Source of the DNA: Zetaproteobacteria bacterium
GTDB taxonomy: Bacteria; Pseudomonadota; Zetaproteobacteria; Mariprofundales; Mariprofundaceae
DNA: 11,750 nucleotides
Direction of reading: 5' to 3'
Assembly: GCA_021545665.1 (NCBI GenBank)
Contig: JAJRTX010000119.1
Location: 1 to 11,750 of the forward strand
A program made the translations under genes and the position numbers. The notes beneath the pieces were generated by a model, which searched no databases, was not told where the DNA came from, and saw only the letters and a list, made by a program, of their open reading frames with translations. Numbering within the stretch: position 1 is the stretch's first letter; each line of letters opens with the position of its first letter. Shown one piece after another: positions 6,221 to 11,750 of the stretch.

Positions 6221-6494
6221 ATATCACCTCAATAAAACTACAGAATATTTATCATATTAAATAACAAATATGCATGTTGGTTTAAACAGCAAAGGGCATC
6301 CATTTTCCCGTAAAATATTTAACCGATATTTCTATCCTTGATTAACAGGTTTGTTTATTCAGAATTTATGTAATTCAAAATACAAATCCATTCTATCTGT
6401 AAAAGCAATATTATGACAATCGTGTTTCTGAAAAAAGCTAATGATGTTATGTGCTAATAGATACTTTATTAACTAATTACTCGGGTATTACGTG

Positions 6495-6510
6495 TGTGAC
6501 AATTAACACA
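6495..6510. promoter_or_regulatory. CRP/FNR-family-like binding site
   Basis: TGTGA-CAATTA-ACACA matches the TGTGA-N6-TCACA symmetry of CRP-type regulators with one mismatch. It lies about 275 bp upstream of the ankyrin gene start and about 466 bp upstream of the nuclease gene, far for either unless a promoter lies nearby. Assigned on motif alone. Confidence 0.35.
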
Positions 6511-6655
6511 GAAGGGTTGGTCTGGAAGATTATCAAAGTAAAATAATTCCATCAGAAACAGATCATTGGTCTTCCGGCGCGCTGTATATACCGAGCGGAT
6601 TCAGAGAGTGCATTTATGTACTGTTAGTTGCATAACAATAAGCGTGTGGCTCAAT

Positions 6656-6702
6656 CCTGTAATTGTTACATTTTGTAAAATACAAACAGGTCCTGTTTGT
6701 TA
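6656..6702. promoter_or_regulatory. Cluster of overlapping inverted repeats, probable operator
   Basis: TGTAA (6658), TTACA (6666) and TGTAA (6674) alternate at exact 8-bp steps, giving two overlapping perfect inverted repeats with 3-bp centres. TTTGTA/TACAAA (6672-6686) overlaps them, and ACAAACAGG/CCTGTTTGT (6682-6700) is a 19-bp palindrome around one T. CCTGTAATTGTTA (6656) and CCTGTTTGTTA (6692) also read as a diverged direct repeat. This is dense for chance and suits binding of one or more dimeric regulators. The protein is not identifiable. Confidence 0.5.
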
Positions 6703-6975
6703 ATCGTGGTTAGGGTATTAACAGATACAAAGGCACGGTAGCTGGCCATTAAGTATTACGAGAAATTGATTAGACATATAATGCAGGTGGCATGAAATAT
6801 CGTCTACCCTGATGGATATTCAGAATGAAGGTAGGCAGGCATTCGTGTGTGCAACCCTGTACGTCAGCCTGGAGCCTGATAATTGACAAATAATGCGAGG
6901 CAAACACAGGCACCAAAGTGTATGATATAGCTGTTTATACTAATAATATTTGTATCTTACTGGCCCTGGTTATAC

Positions 6976-7818
6976 ATGACTGAACAACAAGCTATCAGCC
7001 GCGATGAACTGATATCCACTATTGGTAATGGTACTACCCTGATTACAGGTAGCAGTCGCCTGGCCGGCTCTATCCTGAGTGAATTTGAGCATAAAATGCG
7101 CATACAGGGTATGGAAGCGTGGCAAACGCCGGATGTACTATCGGTAAAAGCCTGGTTGTTTCGTAGCTGGGAAGAAGTCGCGTTAGCAGGTCTGCCTGAA
7201 TATCCAATGCAATTACTAACCTCTGATCAGGAGTCACATCTTTGGGAATTGATACTGGGTCAGCATTCCCAGGCACTACTGCGAACACAGGCAACGGCAA
7301 AAGGTGCGCAGAAAGCCTGGCAACTGATGCAGGACTGGTGCCTGCAACGTAAAAAAACAGATTTCTCACTGAATGAAGATACCCTGGCTTTTGCAGAATG
7401 GGCAGATAAGTTCGAACATCTTTGTGATGAGAATCACTGGCTGATCGAGAGTAGTATTCCGGGTCGGTTGAATAAGCTGATCAGAAACAAAATCTGGATA
7501 CCCGGTAACGAGCTGATCTGGACAGGTTTTGATGAACTGACTCCAGTGCTTGCATTTCTGACTGAATGTCTTTCAGGTGCCGGTGTGACCGTACGTCATG
7601 TTGAGATCAGGGAAAAGGCAGGCAGCTCAGTACGTATTGCAGCGTCCGACACCCGGTCAGAGATAGAAAAAGCCTGCTGCTGGGTTCGAGGACGTCTGGA
7701 ACAAAATCCTGATGCCCGTATTGGTGTTGTAGTGCCTGATTTGGCGGCTACACGTACTATTCTTACGGATACGATGGCGCGTGTTCTGGTTCCTGATCAA
7801 GTGTTGCCTGACAGCTAA
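6976..7818 (+). CDS. AddB-like repair nuclease, N-terminal fragment before the in-frame TAA
   Basis: A 280-residue fragment holding the inactive-helicase-like N-terminal part of the AddB-like family. Recognisable elements are TLITGSSRLAGSILSEFEHKM (about 21-41) in the place of the family's nucleotide-site-like start, then AWQTPDVLSVKAWLFRSWEE (48-67), GNELIWTGFDELTPVL (177-192) and the strand ARIGVVVPDLAATRTIL. In characterised AddAB complexes this subunit pairs with the AddA helicase to process double-strand breaks. The start ATG has no clear ribosome site. On its own this fragment lacks all nuclease and Fe-S residues and would be inactive. Confidence 0.8.
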   Translation: MTEQQAISRDELISTIGNGTTLITGSSRLAGSILSEFEHKMRIQGMEAWQTPDVLSVKAWLFRSWEEVALAGLPEYPMQLLTSDQESHLWELILGQHSQALLRTQATAKGAQKAWQLMQDWCLQRKKTDFSLNEDTLAFAEWADKFEHLCDENHWLIESSIPGRLNKLIRNKIWIPGNELIWTGFDELTPVLAFLTECLSGAGVTVRHVEIREKAGSSVRIAASDTRSEIEKACCWVRGRLEQNPDARIGVVVPDLAATRTILTDTMARVLVPDQVLPDS

Positions 7819-7902
7819 AACATAACCTTACCCTGGAATATTTCTCTCGGGCAGCCTCTGGGTAGTTATGCCCTGATCAGACTTGCTGTACAAATACTGG
7901 GA

Positions 7903-9723
7903 TTGGCAGGAAATGAGTCTACGGCAGAAGAAGTGAGTAGTATCTTACGCTCACCCTGGCTCGCTGGTGCTGTAGATGAGGCCGCAGACTATTCACGCCT
8001 GGAGGCAAAACTGCGTCAACGGGGTGAGCCATTCGTAACACTGTCAACATTGCACTATCTTGCCCGCCTGGTTACAGAACCAGTCGATACGGATAACAGT
8101 CTTGAGCACGCCGGTGCAGTTGCAGCATCAGCGTTGCTGCAACGTATTGCTGGGCTGAAAGCACTACAGAAAACCTGTCCAAAGCAAGCCAGCGCCAATG
8201 AATGGGCGGTATGGTTTGGCAAATGGCTGAATGGTGCGGGCTGGGCTTATGGCAGAGCACTATCCAGCCATGAATACCAGATTGCCGAGGCATGGAAAAA
8301 ATTATTAATTGATTTCGGTACACTGGATGCGATAGCAGGCAGGTTTTCATTTGTAACCGCCCTGGCCAGAATAAACAATATGGCCAGTAGCCGAATATTT
8401 CAGCCGCAATCATCTGATGCCCCTGTTCAGATATTAGGTCTATACGAGGTTATCGGACTCAGGTTTGATCATTTATGGGTAATGGGTCTGCATGACAATG
8501 CATGGCCACCATCACCTCGCCCCGATCCATTTGTTCCATCAGCACTGCAACTCAGGCATAACATGCCGCATTCAACTCAGGCACGTGAACTGATGGTGGC
8601 CAGGGGTATTACAGAACGGCTATCCAGGTCTGCGGCTGAAGTCGTATTCAGTTACCCGAAGCAGAGTACAGAGGAGCCGTTACGTCCAGCTCCATTGATA
8701 ACAGGTTTTCCTGAAGTGCAGGAACAGGAACTTAAACTCTGGAGCGGTCAAAGCTGGCGTGATCGGATAGGTGAAAGTTCTTTACTGGAGCAGGAGGATA
8801 CGGATGAGGTTCCCTCTCTGTCACTACAACAGGCATCCGGTGGAAGTGCCATATTTAAATATCAGTCATTATGCCCGTTCCGTGCTTTTGCCGAACTCCG
8901 GCTCGGGGCCCGGTCTATGGACAGTATACATTCAGGACTGGATGCGATGCAGCGAGGCAAGTTGTTGCACTCGGTTCTGCAGATATTCTGGCAAGATGTA
9001 AAAGACCAGAAACACTTACTGGACATGTCTCAGGGGCAACTTGACGAAATTGTCAGAGAAAAGGTTGAAATGGTAATTGAGACAAATAAAAATCAGTTTC
9101 CTCAGTTACTCCACAACCGGTTCCGTGAGGTTGAGACAGACAGGTTGTCGTATATAACCCTGCAATGGCTGGCAATAGAGAAGAATCGTTCATCGTTTAC
9201 AGTCAGCTCTTTTGAAAAGAAAATAGATACGGTAGTTAACGGTGTCGGCGTTAATCTCTGGATTGATCGTATAGATGAACTGGATGATGGACGTAAGGTC
9301 ATTATCGATTATAAAACAGGCAAGGTCTCACCGGGAGACTGGTTTGGTGAGCGTCCCAATGATCCGCAGTTACCTTTGTACAGTGTGGTAGAAGGTGGTG
9401 ATATAGCAGCCGTTCTGTTTGGACAAATACGCCCCGGCGATCTGGCCTTCAAGGGTGTTGTGCAAAATAGTGATTTAATCCCTGATCTGCCATCGAAAAG
9501 CAGACAACTTAAAGATGCAACGCAACAGTGGCCTGCCGTACTGGATGAGTGGAGGCAGGAGATTGAAAGGCTGGCAAAGGAATTTGGTAATGGTGATGCC
9601 AGTGTCAATCCAAAAAAAGGCAGCGTCACCTGTGTATCAAGTTATTGCCAGCTCGCAGCGTTGTGTCGTATTAATGAACAGCAGGGTTTAAGTGACGATG
9701 AACAGGGTGACGGGGGTGAGTAA
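7903..9723 (+). CDS. AddB-like repair nuclease, C-terminal fragment with PD-(D/E)XK nuclease and Fe-S cysteines
   Basis: The downstream 606 residues, numbered here as in the full 916-codon frame. It contains the later helicase-like part (VQILGLYEVIGLRFDHLWVMGLHD; WPPSPRPDPFVP) and a PD-(D/E)XK nuclease: H665 (RGKLLHSVL), D764/D767 (WIDRIDEL), D778 and K780 (IIDYKTG), and the QLPLY motif. Four cysteines suit the Fe-S 'staple' known in AddB: C633 (LCPFRAFAE) before the nuclease, and C886, C891, C897 at the end. The spacing C-x4-C-x5-C differs from the usual C-x2-C in the first pair. All catalytic residues are intact, so decay is recent if it is a pseudogene. The first start, TTG 7903, has no ribosome site, so independent translation is doubtful. 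Its end overlaps the helicase gene. Confidence 0.82.
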   Translation: MAGNESTAEEVSSILRSPWLAGAVDEAADYSRLEAKLRQRGEPFVTLSTLHYLARLVTEPVDTDNSLEHAGAVAASALLQRIAGLKALQKTCPKQASANEWAVWFGKWLNGAGWAYGRALSSHEYQIAEAWKKLLIDFGTLDAIAGRFSFVTALARINNMASSRIFQPQSSDAPVQILGLYEVIGLRFDHLWVMGLHDNAWPPSPRPDPFVPSALQLRHNMPHSTQARELMVARGITERLSRSAAEVVFSYPKQSTEEPLRPAPLITGFPEVQEQELKLWSGQSWRDRIGESSLLEQEDTDEVPSLSLQQASGGSAIFKYQSLCPFRAFAELRLGARSMDSIHSGLDAMQRGKLLHSVLQIFWQDVKDQKHLLDMSQGQLDEIVREKVEMVIETNKNQFPQLLHNRFREVETDRLSYITLQWLAIEKNRSSFTVSSFEKKIDTVVNGVGVNLWIDRIDELDDGRKVIIDYKTGKVSPGDWFGERPNDPQLPLYSVVEGGDIAAVLFGQIRPGDLAFKGVVQNSDLIPDLPSKSRQLKDATQQWPAVLDEWRQEIERLAKEFGNGDASVNPKKGSVTCVSSYCQLAALCRINEQQGLSDDEQGDGGE

Positions 9724-11750
9724 GGCTAAAGTGCTCAGTGATGCCCGGGCGCGTGAATCGGCACTTAACCCGGATGCCTCATTTATTGTGCAGGCCCCGG
9801 CCGGATCCGGTAAAACAGGTTTACTCACCCAGCGCTACTTGCGTTTGCTGGCCTGTGTCGATCATCCGGAAGAAATTACAGCCATTACCTTCACACGCAA
9901 AGCGGCCAGTGAAATGCGTGAACGTATTCTGCAGGCCTTGATTCTGGCAAGAGATAATCACGAACCCGAGTCCACACATGACAGACTAACGGTGCAGCTT
10001 GCACACGCGGCCCTGGAGCAGGACAGGCAAAAAACCTGGGGTTTGCTGGACAGCCCTGCACGTATGCGTATACAGACAATTGATTCATTGAGTCTGGAAC
10101 TGGCACGGCAGATGCCGTTACTGTCAGGTTTTGGTGTGGTACCTGGCATAGCAGAAGATGCATCTGGCCTGTATCAGGAAGCTGCGCAGGCCATGCTGCA
10201 GGAACTGGAAGCCGGTAATGAATGGTCTGAGGCACTCGTCCTGTTACTAAGACACCTTGATAATCAGATGGACAAGTTGCAAAACCTTGTTGCAAACATG
10301 CTGGCGCGACGCGATCACTGGTTACGTCATGTGGTAGACCCGAAGCACCCCAGATTACAACGCGCTGAAATCGAGGATGTACTGTCACGTATCGTGGAGC
10401 AGGCCTTGCAAGATCTGCAGCATGTCTTGCCTCATGAACTCTCCGACAGGCTTCCAGAGCTTGCCCGTTTTGCAGCCACCAATCTTCCTGAACAACATCC
10501 GCTGCATTGTTGCCGCGATTTACAGGGAATGCCTTCTGCGTGCGTTGCAGACCTGGACAAATGGCTGGCCCTGAGTGATCTGTTGTTGACCAGCGGTGAG
10601 TGGCGGAAACCGGGAGGTATTTCCAAAAGAACGGGTTTCCTAACAGAAAAAGATGCACCAGACGAACAGTCGAAAGTAACGTATAAACAGATGAAGCAGG
10701 ATATGAAATCCCTGCTGGAATCTCTACAGGATGACGAGGAGCTAAAAAGAAACCTGGCAGCGCTGGGAAGTCTGCCAGACCCGGTCTATACGGATGAGCA
10801 GTGGCAAGTGATTGATGCGCTGTTCAGGGTGCTTTTGCGCTCAGCTACTCACCTTACACTGGTTTTCAGTCAGCATGGCCAGGTCGATTTTGCTGAAATG
10901 GCCCTGCGCGCCAAACAGGCACTGGGTGATGAACAGAGTCCCACTAACCTGGCACTGAGGCTTGACTACCAGTTGCGACATCTTCTGGTAGATGAGTTTC
11001 AGGACACGTCACTGAACCAGTCTGAACTGTTTCGCAGGCTCACGGCTGGTTGGGAGAAGGGCGATGGTCGAACCCTGTTTCTGGTGGGCGACCCGATGCA
11101 ATCTATCTATCGTTTTCGTGAGGCCGAGGTAGGCCTGTTCATCGATGCCTGGCAGGGCAGACTGGGTGATATTGAGCTGACGCCATTAAGCCTGTCGGTA
11201 AATTTCCGTTCACAACAGGGAATTATTGACTGGGTAAATAGAAGTTTTCCGAATATTTTCCCGCTGCAAAGCAACAAAGTACTGGGTGCGGTCAGCTATG
11301 CGTCCTCCAGTGCATACAAGCCACTGCAGCCCGGGCCGGCTGTCACGATATACCCATATATTGGGAAAGATGATCAGGCTGAGGCTCAGCAACTTATCGA
11401 GCTGATACTGAATGCCCGGCAACAGGCGCCCACAGACAAGATAGCCGTTCTGGTTCGCAACAGAAGTCATCTGACAGAAATTATCAGCCAGCTCAAGGAC
11501 ACCAGGCTTGCTTACAAGGCAGTTGAAATTGATCGGCTGGCACAAAGGCCGGTGATACAGGATTTGCTTTCCCTGTGTTGCGCATTGATACAACCCGCTG
11601 ACCGCATTCACTGGCTGGCTATGCTACGAGCACCATTCTGTGGCTTGTTGCTAAAGGATCTTCATACTCTGACTGGTGATAATCGTGATGATTTTAAATC
11701 GACATTGATTAATTTACTTCATGATGCAGCGCGTATCGAGCGGATGAGCA
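9698..11750 (+). CDS. AddA-like UvrD-type helicase, N-terminal part (3' end outside window)
   Basis: The frame is open to the window end (684 residues of a family usually about 1100-1200 long), so the last helicase motifs and the expected C-terminal nuclease domain are not visible. Motifs: Walker A QAPAGSGKT (32-40), Ia AITFTRKAASEMRERI, then RIQTIDSLSLELARQMPLLSGFG, motif II LLVDEFQDT (D432-E433), motif III LVGDPMQSIYRFREAE (463-478), motif IV SLSVNFRSQQGIIDWVN, and later IAVLVRNRSHL. This is a superfamily 1A ATP-dependent 3'-5' helicase, partner of the AddB-like nuclease in double-strand-break processing. ATG 9698 overlaps the nuclease gene by 26 bp; GTG 9716, with AGGG 8 nt upstream and an 8-bp overlap, is an equally plausible start. 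Either way the two are translationally coupled. Confidence 0.93.
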   Translation, partial: MNRVTGVSKAKVLSDARARESALNPDASFIVQAPAGSGKTGLLTQRYLRLLACVDHPEEITAITFTRKAASEMRERILQALILARDNHEPESTHDRLTVQLAHAALEQDRQKTWGLLDSPARMRIQTIDSLSLELARQMPLLSGFGVVPGIAEDASGLYQEAAQAMLQELEAGNEWSEALVLLLRHLDNQMDKLQNLVANMLARRDHWLRHVVDPKHPRLQRAEIEDVLSRIVEQALQDLQHVLPHELSDRLPELARFAATNLPEQHPLHCCRDLQGMPSACVADLDKWLALSDLLLTSGEWRKPGGISKRTGFLTEKDAPDEQSKVTYKQMKQDMKSLLESLQDDEELKRNLAALGSLPDPVYTDEQWQVIDALFRVLLRSATHLTLVFSQHGQVDFAEMALRAKQALGDEQSPTNLALRLDYQLRHLLVDEFQDTSLNQSELFRRLTAGWEKGDGRTLFLVGDPMQSIYRFREAEVGLFIDAWQGRLGDIELTPLSLSVNFRSQQGIIDWVNRSFPNIFPLQSNKVLGAVSYASSSAYKPLQPGPAVTIYPYIGKDDQAEAQQLIELILNARQQAPTDKIAVLVRNRSHLTEIISQLKDTRLAYKAVEIDRLAQRPVIQDLLSLCCALIQPADRIHWLAMLRAPFCGLLLKDLHTLTGDNRDDFKSTLINLLHDAARIERMS

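Larger units (their letters stand above)
6221..6975. other. 755-bp gene-free region between divergent transcription units
   Basis: No frame of useful length with a ribosome site is present on either strand. The region is AT-rich and lies between the ankyrin/YeeE operon (leftward) and the nuclease/helicase genes (rightward), so it must hold the promoters of both. It contains the inverted-repeat cluster and the CRP-like site listed separately. For the rightward gene the nearest promoter-like element is an extended -10 (TGATATAGC, 6923-6931) with no good -35; a TTGACA at 6883 has no -10 at the right distance. Confidence 0.6.
6976..9723 (+). pseudogene. AddB-like DNA repair nuclease gene with one in-frame stop
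   Basis: The two open frames on either side of TAA 7816-7818 are in the same reading frame and together make a protein of normal length (915 codons plus the stop) for the proteobacterial 'probable DNA repair protein' family. The 28 codons between the TAA and the next possible start still read as family sequence (ITLPWNISLGQPLG, then a helix ending QILGL), so nothing is deleted or shifted: a single base change would restore the gene. TAA is used as an ordinary stop by at least three neighbouring genes, which argues against codon reassignment. It is either a recent nonsense mutation, a strain or assembly error, or a readthrough case. Confidence 0.75.

Noticed and set aside
6289..6302. Minus-strand TGGATGCCCTTTGC as a sigma-54 promoter for the ankyrin operon
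   Set aside because: The GG to GC spacing is 9 instead of the required 10, and the -24 element is otherwise poor.
6579..6592. Minus-strand GG-N10-GC pattern
   Set aside because: Only the two dinucleotides match; the flanking TGGCAC and TTGC positions do not, so chance is likely.
9891..10658. 255-codon minus-strand frame inside the helicase gene
   Set aside because: It lies antisense to clear helicase coding sequence with conserved motifs; composition is typical of a shadow frame.

Overview
The window looks like chromosomal DNA of a moderate-GC, Gram-negative gammaproteobacterium, probably one with sulfur-based energy metabolism. Signs are an outer-membrane OmpA protein, a lipoprotein signal, a DsrE-type sulfur-related fold, a split YeeE/YedE sulfur transporter, and the 'probable DNA repair' nuclease/helicase pair known from proteobacteria. 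No species can be named from the sequence alone. No phage, insertion sequence or CRISPR array is visible.

Left part (1-2661): the 3' end of a sensor histidine kinase gene, then a complete NtrC-type sigma-54 response regulator, an AT-rich spacer, and a strongly translated small lipoprotein with a DsrE-like domain, closed by a textbook terminator. The spacer holds a good sigma-54 promoter (GG-N10-GC) and, 115-155 bp upstream of it, a cluster of TTGCA/TGCAA half-sites shaped like an enhancer. The simplest reading is a self-contained circuit in which the kinase/regulator pair switches on the lipoprotein.

Middle (2662-4640): an array of short hairpins in two architectures, repeated with compensatory changes; then an initiator tRNA with its own sigma-70 promoter and terminator; then an exported protein carrying two tandem OmpA-type peptidoglycan-binding domains.

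Minus-strand operon (6220 down to 4652): a small protein with a four-cysteine N-terminal region and ankyrin repeats, followed by two membrane proteins that look like the two halves of a YeeE/YedE (thiosulfate/sulfur permease) transporter. A 755-bp gene-free region then holds a CRP-like half-palindromic site and a dense cluster of overlapping inverted repeats between this operon and the divergent DNA repair genes.

Right part (6976-11750): an AddB-like PD-(D/E)XK nuclease gene interrupted by one in-frame TAA, overlapping an AddA/UvrD-like helicase gene that runs off the window end. Coding similarity continues without shift across the TAA, so the nuclease gene is either a fresh nonsense pseudogene or needs readthrough.
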